A stretch of DNA of 64,000 nt from Lumbricus terrestris (GCA_949752735.1 OX457038.1:24879956-24943955); one strand, 5' to 3'; positions 51,112-60,080 are shown, numbered from the stretch's first letter. The notes: generated by a model not told the origin, from the sequence alone. Numbers and translations are program-made.

Positions 51112-52398
51112 AAATCAGATATTCTAAACTTTACCGAACAACCTCTGATTGACGAGGGTATCGAGCGCTACCAATACCACCAGTATGAACCGATTCAGGG
51201 AACGAATATAAACACCGCGGGGGGAGAGATAGTAATCAACATTTATTCTCAAGATGTTTTCAACCATCCGGCGGAATCTTTCCTATTATTCGAGGGTAGA
51301 TTGACGAAGGCGGACGGTACCTTCTACGTTAATGCCGATGTTGTAGCCCTTACGAATAATGGTCTCATGCATCTTTTCAACAATATTAAATACGAATTAG
51401 GAGATCAAGTCGTTGAATCATTACGTAACCCAGGTCAAGCGACTACGATGCTTGGTTTACTCAAATACCCAAATGATTTTCAACTAGCACAAGGTTTGAA
51501 TCAGCTGTGGTATAAGGACAGTGGCGCGACTGCTGTTATCGCGGATAATCAAGGTTTCGGCATTCGACAGTCGTATCTAATTCGAAAACCGGGAGACAAT
51601 GGCACGTTTAGTTTTATCGTTCCATTGAGCCATATTTTAGGATTTTGCGATGATTACGACAAGGTTATTTTTGGAATGAATCACAAGCTAACTCTTGTTC
51701 GTAAAGGCGACGATGACGCAATTTTTAGACTCGCTGCTGCGGGTGCTGGGAAAGTCAGATTAGACAAAATCGCGTGGTTTATGCCGCACGTCGTTCCAGC
51801 CCTTGAGGCGAAGCTTGAATTGCTCAAAACGATCGAATCGAAAGTATCGCTACCAGTTGCATACAGGGCCCGCCAATGCGATAATATAAGCGTCCCACAG
51901 ACGACGACTTTTGAATGGTCACTTGGCGTTAAGTCATCGGCTGAGAAACCAAGGTACATCATCATTGGATTTCAAACCGATCGTGGCGGTGATCAAGAAA
52001 AAAACCCATCGATTTTCGATCATTGCAATCTAAAGGACATCTACGTCATGTTAAACACGGAACAATACCCAGCCGTCGGTTACAACCTATCATTCCCGAA
52101 TCAGCAATTCTCACGAGCTTACAGAGAAGCGGCCTTGTTTGGCGAAAAATTCTACGGAACGGACGAACTGGTATCGCAAAGCAATATCACACCGTCAGAC
52201 TTTAAAGACCTCTTCCCGATTATGGTGATTGATGTAAGTAATCAAGTTGAGCGTCTAAAGTCATCGTTTGTCGATCTCAAGATCAAAGCTATTTTTAATG
52301 CTGCTCCGGTGGTTGGTACAGATGCGTACGCGGTGATGATTTACGACAAGTTACTCAATTTTAAATCGGATGGTACGAAATTGAGCGTGGTGTATTAA
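51109..52398 (+). CDS. MCP: Major capsid protein, double jelly-roll
   Basis: The shell-forming protein, expected as pseudo-hexameric trimers. I start it at 51109 (429 residues) because this ATG has the AATATCGTATAATAAAATG promoter-like context; the longer frame from 51079 would overlap the previous gene. Family blocks are DVFNHPAESFLLFEGRLTKA, TNNGLMHLFNNIKYELG, RKPGDNGTFSFIVPLSHILG and CDDYDKVIFGMNHKLTLVR. These are shared with Polinton and adintovirus hexon-like proteins. Length is normal for animal Polintons. Confidence 0.93.
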   Translation: MKSDILNFTEQPLIDEGIERYQYHQYEPIQGTNINTAGGEIVINIYSQDVFNHPAESFLLFEGRLTKADGTFYVNADVVALTNNGLMHLFNNIKYELGDQVVESLRNPGQATTMLGLLKYPNDFQLAQGLNQLWYKDSGATAVIADNQGFGIRQSYLIRKPGDNGTFSFIVPLSHILGFCDDYDKVIFGMNHKLTLVRKGDDDAIFRLAAAGAGKVRLDKIAWFMPHVVPALEAKLELLKTIESKVSLPVAYRARQCDNISVPQTTTFEWSLGVKSSAEKPRYIIIGFQTDRGGDQEKNPSIFDHCNLKDIYVMLNTEQYPAVGYNLSFPNQQFSRAYREAALFGEKFYGTDELVSQSNITPSDFKDLFPIMVIDVSNQVERLKSSFVDLKIKAIFNAAPVVGTDAYAVMIYDKLLNFKSDGTKLSVVY

Positions 52399-52420
52399 AA
52401 AAATATCTTGTACTATAAAA

Positions 52421-52801
52421 ATGAAACTGACAGAATTGAAAACGCTGGTGAAAGAGCACGGTATCAAAACTTATCTCAACAAGCCTGAACTTATCAATCT
52501 ATTGTTTGAGAAGGGCATACTTTCGCGTGATATCGTTGAAAAAGAGAAACAACGGCGAGAACCGAAGGTGCCAAGCACGGACCCTAAATATGACAGATTG
52601 AAAAAAATCAGAAACCAACCGAGACGAGTAGATATATTAGACCGAGAAACGGGTGAAGTAAGCTCGTATTCATCGATTTACAAAGCAGGTAAAGCACACG
52701 GGCAAGAAGCGCGAACAATCTTAGCGTTCGATGGTCGAGTATGGAGAAATAGATACGAAATTAAAGTTCATGAGAGAAAGGAGGATTTGGTAGAAATTTA
52801 A
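52421..52801 (+). CDS. SAP-like plus NUMOD1-like DNA-binding protein
   Basis: 126 residues. The N-terminus (MKLTELKTLVKEHGIKTYL, then KPELINLL) resembles a SAP/Rho-N two-helix DNA-binding motif, like the N-terminus of this element's polymerase. The C-terminal half RRVDILDRETGEVSSYSSIY...GRVWRNRYEIK resembles NUMOD1/IENR-type helix-turn-helix modules. A common small Polinton protein; probably binds DNA. It has an AATATCTTGTACTATAAAAATG start and ends 26 bp from the convergent fibre gene. Confidence 0.75.
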   Translation: MKLTELKTLVKEHGIKTYLNKPELINLLFEKGILSRDIVEKEKQRREPKVPSTDPKYDRLKKIRNQPRRVDILDRETGEVSSYSSIYKAGKAHGQEARTILAFDGRVWRNRYEIKVHERKEDLVEI

Positions 52802-52827
52802 ATTCAAAACTAAATGTGGTTTCGAAT

Positions 52828-53565
52828 TTAGGGTCGTAAGTATGCGGCTGAAAAGTCATGAGCCTCAATGTTTGAGTCAACGTCTGCCCCAACCATTATC
52901 TCGAGGTAGTCGGTATTAGTTAATCGAACTAGGCAAGTGCCCGATACATTATTATTCGCTCCAGCCGTACCTCCGCCACCAAAGCCACCTCCACCGCCGG
53001 GCATCTTCATGTACAACCCCTCATTTTTCATCAAGGAAACATTACCGTAAGTTCTATCACTATTAGCGTGAAATTCTACAAAAATATTAACTATATAACA
53101 TCCGGCTTTCTTAGGAAAGAAACGTTTCGAATTGATGAAACAATTATCCGGATCGAATCTTACTCTCGGAAAATTTACAAAATTCACACCAGTGCCAGTA
53201 CGGACAGCCTGAATAGCGTGGGAGTAGGCACTAAACGCTGGGCCAAAGAATCGGTTGGTTGAAGCAATTTGTTCGTCGACATATTTTTTATTAGTCAAAT
53301 GATTATCGTTGGATGGAGTGCCATTGTGATTCGTTATCAAATCATAGGCTTGTCCGTAACTTAGAGCCTCATCCATTCCTGCATCCGGATTATTCGTTAT
53401 AGGAAGACCTTTTATCACGCGACCATTCATATCTAGATCTCCTGTAGCCGCATTCGCTCCATCTCGTCTTAGAAAAGTATTGTTGACTTGGGATAATGTG
53501 ATACCACCTGCTATTACTCGTGGTGTTGATCCACCATCCATTTGACCAAATATGTTTACAGGCAT
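52828..53565 (-). CDS. C1q-headed fibre-like protein 1
   Basis: 245 residues. The N-terminus MPVNIFGQM and shaft-like DGANAATGDLDMNGRVIKGLP and HLTNKKYVDEQI segments resemble phage and virus tail-fibre stalks. From about residue 108 the sequence follows a C1q/TNF-like jelly roll: FSAYSHAIQAV, VRFDPDNCFINSKRFFPKKA, GCYIVNIFVEF, LMKNEG and LEIMVGADVDS. A loop is Gly-rich (GGGGGFGGGG). It probably forms a trimeric host-attachment spike. Fibre 2 (53597-54328) is its paralogue with a diverged head. Confidence 0.75.
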   Translation of the reverse strand: MPVNIFGQMDGGSTPRVIAGGITLSQVNNTFLRRDGANAATGDLDMNGRVIKGLPITNNPDAGMDEALSYGQAYDLITNHNGTPSNDNHLTNKKYVDEQIASTNRFFGPAFSAYSHAIQAVRTGTGVNFVNFPRVRFDPDNCFINSKRFFPKKAGCYIVNIFVEFHANSDRTYGNVSLMKNEGLYMKMPGGGGGFGGGGTAGANNNVSGTCLVRLTNTDYLEIMVGADVDSNIEAHDFSAAYLRP

Positions 53566-53596
53566 TTTATTATCCTAATATTTTTAGTATAAAAAA

Positions 53597-54328
53597 TTAC
53601 ATTGGTCGTAAGAATGCGAAGGAAAAGTCCTTAGCAACTATACCCAAAGCGGTGGTTGAATAAACACCTATCTCGAGGGTATCTGCGTTGGTTAGAAAAA
53701 TTATGGTACTACCTGTTGCATTGATAGCATCGGCATTTGACGCACCCTCTCCACCCGCAATTTGCATATGCACCCCTCCATTTTTATACAGGTAAACGAA
53801 ACCCGAAGTAGCAACACCGTATGTACGAAATTCTATGTGCGTTGTAACTATATAGTAACCTCCTTTACCAGGGCAGAACTCAGTCCCTCGAAAAATAGAC
53901 TCGATCGTTCTGTAGGATCTTTCTGTATGGAAATAAACTTTTGTGTGTGTATTGGCGCTTATAGCTTGCGTAGCTGTAGTGTATATGCTAATCACGGGTC
54001 CAATTGCTTTCGTGTCAACATATTTTTCAGCCGTTGCATCGACGTATTTCTTGTTAGTCAAATGATTATCGTTCGTCGGTACATTATCGTGATTCGTTAT
54101 CAAATCTATACCCTGTCCTCGACTTAGTGCCTCGTCCATTCCCTCTTCCAGAGTATTCGTTGTAGGTAGACCTTTTATCACACGGCCATTCATATCTAGA
54201 TCTCCAGTAACAGGGTTTGCTCCATCTCGTCTTAGAAAAGTACTGTTTGCTTGAGTTAATGTGACGCCGCCTGCTATTACTCGTGGCGCTGATTCGCTAG
54301 CCATTTGACCAAATATGTTTACAGGCAT
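53597..54328 (-). CDS. C1q-headed fibre-like protein 2
   Basis: 243 residues. The first 100 are about 75% like fibre 1 (MPVNIFGQMASESAPRVIAG, DLDMNGRVIKGLPTTN, NHLTNKKYVD). The head from about residue 110 keeps the C1q pattern (ISIYTTATQAISANTHTKVY, GGYYIVTTHIEFR, VYLYKNGGVHM, LEIGVYSTTALG) but is much more diverged. It lies 31 bp upstream of fibre 1 and 4 bp downstream of the protease. Conserved base and variable head suggest different targets. Confidence 0.75.
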   Translation of the reverse strand: MPVNIFGQMASESAPRVIAGGVTLTQANSTFLRRDGANPVTGDLDMNGRVIKGLPTTNTLEEGMDEALSRGQGIDLITNHDNVPTNDNHLTNKKYVDATAEKYVDTKAIGPVISIYTTATQAISANTHTKVYFHTERSYRTIESIFRGTEFCPGKGGYYIVTTHIEFRTYGVATSGFVYLYKNGGVHMQIAGGEGASNADAINATGSTIIFLTNADTLEIGVYSTTALGIVAKDFSFAFLRPM

Positions 54329-54332
54329 TTTA

Positions 54333-54767
54333 TTAGTATAAATTATTTATAACGTCTTGAAATTTACAACCGTCTGACATAGTCTTTTTTAGGACGTATA
54401 GACATAGATGACCGCAAAAGACTTCGTTGTCGGGTTGAACACGCTCGCTGTTGTAGTAGACAGGGCTGTGTAAATACTTTAGCAGTTCGGTAGGGGGAGG
54501 TAGACCGTAGCTGTCGAAATATATTTTAACCTTTCCGTTCTTTAAAAAACAGCACCAGTGGGTCCCGGATCCCTTCGAGTCATCTAGATTCAGTATCCCA
54601 CACTCATTTCGGTTAGGTTTTTTCGGTAGTTCGTCTCGTAAGAAGACGCCACGGAAGTTTGGGATATTTAGCTTCTTAGCAGCATCGATCAACTGTATGT
54701 TTGAGAGAGGGATATTTGGAAGTACGATGCCTTCGACATTTATCTCTTTGTTTGTCTTAAAGCTCAT
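54333..54767 (-). CDS. PRO: Adenain-type cysteine protease
   Basis: 144 residues; matures virion proteins in adenoviruses and, by inference, in Polintons. Catalytic residues are visible in the expected order: H70 (GTHWCCF), D85 (YFDSYGL), Q111 and C118 (QPDNEVFCGH). The Q-to-C spacing of seven equals that in adenovirus protease. The ATG overlaps the end of the upstream zinc-finger gene by 11 bp and has an ATAAAAATG context. Confidence 0.93.
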   Translation of the reverse strand: MSFKTNKEINVEGIVLPNIPLSNIQLIDAAKKLNIPNFRGVFLRDELPKKPNRNECGILNLDDSKGSGTHWCCFLKNGKVKIYFDSYGLPPPTELLKYLHSPVYYNSERVQPDNEVFCGHLCLYVLKKTMSDGCKFQDVINNLY

Positions 54768-55566
54768 TTTTATTTGTTTCTTCTAAATATTTTATAAAGT
54801 TATACGCTTTTTCCACCTGTGAGATTTTGTTCGCTTTTTGCATATTTTTTTCTAATAGCACCGGGCGTATATTCAACCAATTCACAGCTTTATCAAGTTC
54901 TTTTTCATCGAACGATGATATTGGCAAAACAAAATCGAGTTGCCAAACCGAGCCGTGATTGTCTATATTCATACCCTCTTCAAATTGGAACTCGATCCAT
55001 TTCGTAAATGTTTTAAGACCGATACCGAGTTTACTTTTGAGACATTCTGGGATTTCCATTTCACATTTTGAGTCTGTCATTTTATCACGCCGTTGGGCTT
55101 CTACGCGGATGAGATAATATTTATGTCTACAATTTTTGCAAACGTTAGCATATCCGTCTTTTTGGAATCGATTTTTATCGTATTCAGATATGTTCTTCTC
55201 TATTTTGCAGCCGCTACAAACTTTTCTTTCCTTTGTTTCTCTGTTCTCTAGCATTGCATATTTATGCGCACGCTCCTTTGCTTTGGTATTATGACAGGTT
55301 TTACAGCTCGTATAAATTCCGTTCCTTTTTGTTTTATCTTTATGAAATTCGTTAAAACTTTTTTCAATCTTACAGCAGCAGCAAACTTTTTTGTTTTTTG
55401 TTTCCCCCACTTCAAGCTCTGAGTATTTTTGTCTAAGTTCCTTCGTTTTGATAATGACACACTTTTTACAAGAAGCAAAATAGCCGCTCTTATTACGTTT
55501 GTTTTTGTAAAATTCAGTTAAGCTTTTCTCCATTTTGCAATTGGTACATAATTTTAAGTCTGCCAT
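54757..55566 (-). CDS. Triple zinc-finger protein with HNH-like domain
   Basis: 269 residues. Three repeats of the form CxxCKxEKxxxEF...G....CKxC (about 7-36, 61-92 and 116-146) bind zinc. The C-terminal part FTKWIEFQFEEGMNIDNHGSVW, LDFVLPISSF and NWLNIRPVLLEKN follows a viral HNH-type nuclease domain. However, the expected W-H-x-D-H box reads WQLDF, so both histidines are replaced and nuclease activity is doubtful. It lies between polymerase and protease genes and starts behind AATATCCTAATATAAAATG. Confidence 0.75.
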   Translation of the reverse strand: MADLKLCTNCKMEKSLTEFYKNKRNKSGYFASCKKCVIIKTKELRQKYSELEVGETKNKKVCCCCKIEKSFNEFHKDKTKRNGIYTSCKTCHNTKAKERAHKYAMLENRETKERKVCSGCKIEKNISEYDKNRFQKDGYANVCKNCRHKYYLIRVEAQRRDKMTDSKCEMEIPECLKSKLGIGLKTFTKWIEFQFEEGMNIDNHGSVWQLDFVLPISSFDEKELDKAVNWLNIRPVLLEKNMQKANKISQVEKAYNFIKYLEETNKNEL

Positions 55567-55588
55567 TTTATATTAGGATATTTTTTTC

Positions 55589-58500
55589 TTAAGTAGATTT
55601 CAATAAATAATGTCCATATGCTAAAGTGTGAATGCCATCCTTCATTATGACTCTTTTATCATCGTCAGCTGATAGCGCCACTTTGTTTACCTCTTCTGTA
55701 TAGATATCGTGAAGATGGGATCGAATCACATTCATTTTTCTCGATTGTTCTCTTCTCGTAAAAAGACAGTCTTTATAATCATCATGGGTTATCGATTTCT
55801 TAACGACATTTTTCTTAACGCCCTTGCATTTTTTATGATCTACGCCGGCCATCTTATACGAATACAACTTGGATCTAAGTCCCACAAATTCTTCTATTTG
55901 TTTACCTGAAGCTTCGTCCTTGAACAAACCGATCACTTTCTTGTTCACTCCGGTTTCAATTCCGGATGGGTGGTCCTTTGGATAGTCTGACGTATCAAAC
56001 ATGCTTCGAACATCGGGGGCTATATCAGCGTAAAAATCAACGGTCTTAATTTCATAGGCTAACGAATCAGTATCTGTAAAAAGCAACTGTGACCTATCCC
56101 CATACTTGGTCTTGATGTAATTATAATGAAAAGAATACATCAAAGTTTTACTCAAGTCTAGGATGCACATTCCTAGATATATCGGCTTGTTATAGAGCAA
56201 CGAAGTCTTCTTCATGTGAATGGCAATTAAATTTTGATCAAAAATAGTCCGACTGCCGTAACTCGTTTTAGCCGCTAGTTTTATGGCTTGCTTCTCGCTT
56301 GAAACCAGTTTAATATCTACGCGAGACTCTATATTTTCACAAGTCTTACCAAACACGCTATTGTTCATAAGTTTGAAAAAGTCTTTCTCGAAATCGTTTT
56401 TGGCTTTGGTCCTCAGATTAGTATTTAGGTCGATATATTTTTTCAACCAGGTGCTTTCTTCAAATTTAATTCCTCGATGAATTTTGGTAATCTTCAAACC
56501 TAGGCTTTCATACTGCTTCAAATTTTCATAATGGGTTATGTACTTTACTTTGTCATTCAGGTTTGGGATGAGTTTAGGAACCGTTGAAGATTCGGGTATG
56601 ATATTCTCAGGGGCAAGGGGGTAGTCGTTGTGAAGATCGTGTAAATCTTTCGAATATTCCAAGTCCACCTCCAATATACACGGTATTGATCTCCAGTCGT
56701 TTAGCTCATCATCAGCCATCCACTGAAACCCGTGAGTTGGAAGATTCTTACACATTGCCCACCCATACAAGTTGTTAGCGTCCAAATAGGTTATAAATGT
56801 TGAAGGTTTGCTATCGTCAAACGTTTGCAAGTACTTATTATTTGCTTGCCCATAACGATGTGAAATTGTGCTAACACCGCCTCTTATCCCATGCTTGATC
56901 ATTAGTATCATATCGTAATCGCTCAATAATTCCAACTTTACTCCAGTCAACTTTAATGAGGCATCCCATGCTAGACCGGGTGAAGTGTAATACCAGGCAG
57001 GATCTAGGTTGTAGTTCTTCATACAAACGTCTCTAAAGTTTTCAAAGACATCGGCTAATAATAGAACATCCGAAAGATTGTACAAGTCATGATATTCTCT
57101 GAATGATTTGAAACCGAATTCTTTCCATACCATTTTTGCATGCTCGTAGTCTTCGTCACTGATGCCTGAGTCGTTTAGTTTCGAATAGAATGCTGACTTT
57201 GGTGGTAGTTCTGTTTCGTTCAATTGATCGATGGAACTAACGTGGTCGTACGGATAAACCCCTTTTCTCAGCAAGAGATCGAGCTGATTACCGGAATAGT
57301 ACTTGTTTATATTTTTACACTGGTCTTTACTTAGGTTCTTCGATAAGGCGTCGAGGCTCGCTGGCATGAATCTAAAACTATCGATGAAACGTAATTCACG
57401 CTTGACCGCTTTCTCTTTCCCTTCTTTGTTAATAAACTTATCGACTACGATCTCTCTGCTAAATGAGATATACTTTTCTTCATTGCAGGGGATGCATTTA
57501 ATCTGTTCATTATTACCACCCCGTAATTTCTTCACGAATAGATGGCTATCGTAGCCGGTTAGATTATGGAATACTACTGGGAAAAACTTGGGAACTTTAT
57601 ACTTTAGATTACAAATCTTATGAGCGGCGCCTCTGAATTTACCAGTAAGATGACAGTGGTCCCTTACTCGCATGTTATTGTCACTATCATCATCAACAAA
57701 GAACTCGCCCCCGCATATATGACAAACAGTAGCCGAGTCGTATAGCTTCTTGTCGTCCTTTCCAAATATCATTTTCTCTGGGAACTTAAATCGATTATAA
57801 ATATCTTTTACTTTCTCAACAAGACTGTCAATAAATATCTGCGCTACATCATCGTCTTCGCTCTTCGCTGTGAACGTTACAGGAGCTTGCGAATATAGGT
57901 CATCATCGAAACATTTTATGTGGTAACAAAACGAGCTAGGAGTATGTTTCTGGTATTTATTGGTGTAAGACGTGCTGGGATCGGGTTGGCATGTATCGAT
58001 CGGTTTAATGAAGGATTCGAAATCCGCATAGATAATAAAAGGTACTCGCATTTTTCGATAATAATTTTTAAAACTCAACATAGTTCCTGGGCTTGGGAGT
58101 TCTATTCGTTGGGCGTCATGTTGCGAACAGTACTCGATGTGTTTTTCAAGCGAGTCTTTCGTTCTGTAACCGATTAAACATCTTCTACAATAGTGCATCG
58201 AATTTACAGATTTTTCTGTTCGTGCCGCCATCAATCTATTAAAGTTCTTGATCCAACAGTAATGTTTCTTTTCATCGTCGGAAATAAGCAGTAGATCTAC
58301 GCAGGTATCGCTTTCATGCTTCGATATGTATAATGGGTATACGCTCTTTTCAAAACCAAATACGCTAACGCTAATGTTATTACAGCGCTCAAACTTATTT
58401 ATAATATTTGCATCAGCAGCAACTGGGAACACGATACCGCTCCAATCGAGTTTCTTAGATTGTTCTATCAGGTCTTTAGTGATTCTTTCAGGGTGCTCAT

Positions 58501-59374
58501 CAACTGGATTCAACGCTCTAGTAATACACCATTTGAAACATTCGTCGTCTTCGTTTTTCATATTAATAATAGCCTTTTTATTTGCTAAATACTCGGGAAG
58601 CTGAATATATGAACTACCTTTCAATGGCTTGTATACCACTGTGTCGATATCCAACTTCAAAACGGCCTTGAATCGCCAATTACTACCCCGCATCTGATAA
58701 CTCGCCATGCTCTCCTTAATTTTATCCACTGCGTTGGTATATATTTCCTTCACATCGGTTGCTTCTAAAATAATATCAGTCTTTGATTTGAAATTAGGCT
58801 CAGCCGTTGCTATTTCACCGGATTTTATGTCTACTTTCTCCATTACACACATGAGATTGAGTTGAACTTTTACTCCTCGATTTTTCGCTAACAGTCTAAC
58901 TACCTGCGATTTTACAGCCTTGAGAAAAGATTCAACATCGATACCGCTGGTTCCTTCGATCGTGTATCTTTTTGTAAATCCTTTGATAGCCGTCGCAGTC
59001 TCTCGAAGATTGAACCTATGAACGGGTGGTTTGATTTGAGGGGGTAACTGACTAATCTCACTAGTCAACCAATCCGAAAAAGTAGCTTTATTTTTCCCCA
59101 CAAATTTCCAAATAGTAGACACGTGTGCTGTAAGTTCCTCTTTTCCTAATCTTGAGTATCCTCGTGTGCCTCTCTGTTTCGCAATTTCTCGCAATTCTCG
59201 TATAGTGCCCGGAGTACGCGCTGGGACCTTGGTGTCTGGTGCCCGAGCGCCTAGTCGATCTCCTTGCTTTATGAACGCTATAAGTTCCGTTTTTGGTAGT
59301 TTCGAGTATCCTTTTTGTCCTCTCTGTTTAGGAATTTGTCGCAATTGTTTCAGATTATACGTATCGTAGTTCAT
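55589..59374 (-). CDS. POLB: Protein-primed DNA polymerase B
   Basis: Replicates the element from its terminal repeats. The 1261-residue protein is complete. It has two SAP-like N-terminal repeats (about 4-35 and 56-85), a zinc finger (396-418) and exonuclease motifs YADFES (449-454), HNLTGYD (603-609) and YNLSDVLLLAD (765-775). A Cys/His endonuclease-VII-like insertion lies at 551-591. Polymerase motifs are A YLDANNLYG (863-871), B KLMNNSVFGKT (1001-1011) and C FTDTDSL (1099-1105). All catalytic acidic residues are present. The start has an AATATCTTGTATATAAAATG context. It is the outermost right-hand gene and heads the leftward gene block. Confidence 0.97.
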   Translation of the reverse strand: MNYDTYNLKQLRQIPKQRGQKGYSKLPKTELIAFIKQGDRLGARAPDTKVPARTPGTIRELREIAKQRGTRGYSRLGKEELTAHVSTIWKFVGKNKATFSDWLTSEISQLPPQIKPPVHRFNLRETATAIKGFTKRYTIEGTSGIDVESFLKAVKSQVVRLLAKNRGVKVQLNLMCVMEKVDIKSGEIATAEPNFKSKTDIILEATDVKEIYTNAVDKIKESMASYQMRGSNWRFKAVLKLDIDTVVYKPLKGSSYIQLPEYLANKKAIINMKNEDDECFKWCITRALNPVDEHPERITKDLIEQSKKLDWSGIVFPVAADANIINKFERCNNISVSVFGFEKSVYPLYISKHESDTCVDLLLISDDEKKHYCWIKNFNRLMAARTEKSVNSMHYCRRCLIGYRTKDSLEKHIEYCSQHDAQRIELPSPGTMLSFKNYYRKMRVPFIIYADFESFIKPIDTCQPDPSTSYTNKYQKHTPSSFCYHIKCFDDDLYSQAPVTFTAKSEDDDVAQIFIDSLVEKVKDIYNRFKFPEKMIFGKDDKKLYDSATVCHICGGEFFVDDDSDNNMRVRDHCHLTGKFRGAAHKICNLKYKVPKFFPVVFHNLTGYDSHLFVKKLRGGNNEQIKCIPCNEEKYISFSREIVVDKFINKEGKEKAVKRELRFIDSFRFMPASLDALSKNLSKDQCKNINKYYSGNQLDLLLRKGVYPYDHVSSIDQLNETELPPKSAFYSKLNDSGISDEDYEHAKMVWKEFGFKSFREYHDLYNLSDVLLLADVFENFRDVCMKNYNLDPAWYYTSPGLAWDASLKLTGVKLELLSDYDMILMIKHGIRGGVSTISHRYGQANNKYLQTFDDSKPSTFITYLDANNLYGWAMCKNLPTHGFQWMADDELNDWRSIPCILEVDLEYSKDLHDLHNDYPLAPENIIPESSTVPKLIPNLNDKVKYITHYENLKQYESLGLKITKIHRGIKFEESTWLKKYIDLNTNLRTKAKNDFEKDFFKLMNNSVFGKTCENIESRVDIKLVSSEKQAIKLAAKTSYGSRTIFDQNLIAIHMKKTSLLYNKPIYLGMCILDLSKTLMYSFHYNYIKTKYGDRSQLLFTDTDSLAYEIKTVDFYADIAPDVRSMFDTSDYPKDHPSGIETGVNKKVIGLFKDEASGKQIEEFVGLRSKLYSYKMAGVDHKKCKGVKKNVVKKSITHDDYKDCLFTRREQSRKMNVIRSHLHDIYTEEVNKVALSADDDKRVIMKDGIHTLAYGHYLLKST

Positions 59375-59398
59375 TTTATATACAAGATATTATCTTTA
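59375..59398 (-). promoter_or_regulatory. Promoter-like box upstream of PolB (shared motif)
   Basis: Reads AATATCTTGTATATAAAATG on the minus strand. Close relatives precede the starts at 51109 (AATATCGTATAATAAAATG), 52421 (AATATCTTGTACTATAAAAATG, here one insertion longer) and 55566 (AATATCCTAATATAAAATG). The spacing to ATG is nearly fixed, which argues for a promoter rather than chance AT-richness. Confidence 0.6.
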
Positions 59399-59474
59399 TA
59401 CTGATACAAGAAATTTTTTTTGTTATTTTATATACACAAGAAAAAAAAAAACTTAGTGACCCTATGACTCATCA

Positions 59475-59895
59475 TCGAAACTACTGGAAATTCCCCGCAT
59501 GATGAGTCATAGGCGCGTGCTGGGGTGGATATGGGGTGGCAAATTTTTTGATGAGTCGGCATATTTTTTTAACCATGGTTTGGGTTGACAAATTTTTGAA
59601 CCATGGTTTGGGTTGGTGTATGACGGATCACAAGAAAATATTTTTTTTTGTTATTTTATATAGTAAGAAAAAAAATAAATTTGTGTGTTGGAAAAAGTTG
59701 AACCATGGTTATGGGTAGGTATATTTTTGAACCATGGTTATGGGTCGACATATTTTTGAACCATGGTTATGGATGGACATATTTTTGAACCATGGTTATG
59801 AGTCGACACATTTTTGAACCATGGTTATGGGTGATTTGGAAAAGTTGAACCATGATTTGGGTTGAATGTCCCAGAATAGTCTTAATCTATCTACT
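59475..59895. repeat. Polinton right terminal inverted repeat
   Basis: 421 bp, inverse of the left repeat. Just inside, CTATGACTCATCAT (59462-59475) pairs with ATGATGAGTCATAG (about 59500-59513). Only this end therefore carries a second, inner hairpin. Confidence 0.95.
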
Positions 59896-59984
59896 CGCAT
59901 ATTTCGGCAATTTCTTACCAATGACTAATGAACTACTTTGCTACTTACTTTTCAGTATAAAATTTGTGCTGGCCAGTAAATCAA

Positions 59985-60080
59985 TCAGTCAATCAATCAG
60001 TCAATCAATCAGTCAATCAATCAGAATTTATATATCGCCCCTTCAAAATGCCTACTCAGAGGCGCTCCAGGCCGAGATCA
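59985..60080 (-). mobile_element. LINE 3'-end fragment with CAATCAGT repeats
   Basis: AATCAATCAGTC repeats (59985-60022), then on the minus strand GAGCGCCTCTGAGTAGG...GGGGCGATATATAAATTCTG, the LINE tail seen elsewhere. It lies in the right part of the hAT-like element. Confidence 0.55.

Larger units (their letters stand above)
43361..59895. mobile_element. Complete Polinton/Maverick (adintovirus-like) element
   Basis: A 16.5-kb self-synthesising virus-like transposon. Ends begin AGTAGATAGATTAAGAC, matching the AG start usual in Polintons, with a perfect 6-bp target duplication CGCATA (43355-43360 and 59896-59901). It encodes all hallmark genes: chromodomain integrase, protein-primed polymerase B, adenain-type protease, packaging ATPase, major capsid and penton-like proteins. 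Nine further frames fill the space between. Frames are open throughout and the TIRs are almost identical, so the insertion is recent. Whether it makes virions cannot be told from sequence. Confidence 0.98.

Noticed and set aside
43361..59895. Integrated adenovirus or other classical virus
   Set aside because: The 6-bp duplication, chromodomain integrase and terminal inverted repeats define a Polinton; resemblance of some proteins to adenovirus reflects shared ancestry.
59985..60022. CRISPR-like repeat array
   Set aside because: Short direct repeats without unique spacers, in a eukaryotic genome; simply a tandem repeat at a LINE tail.
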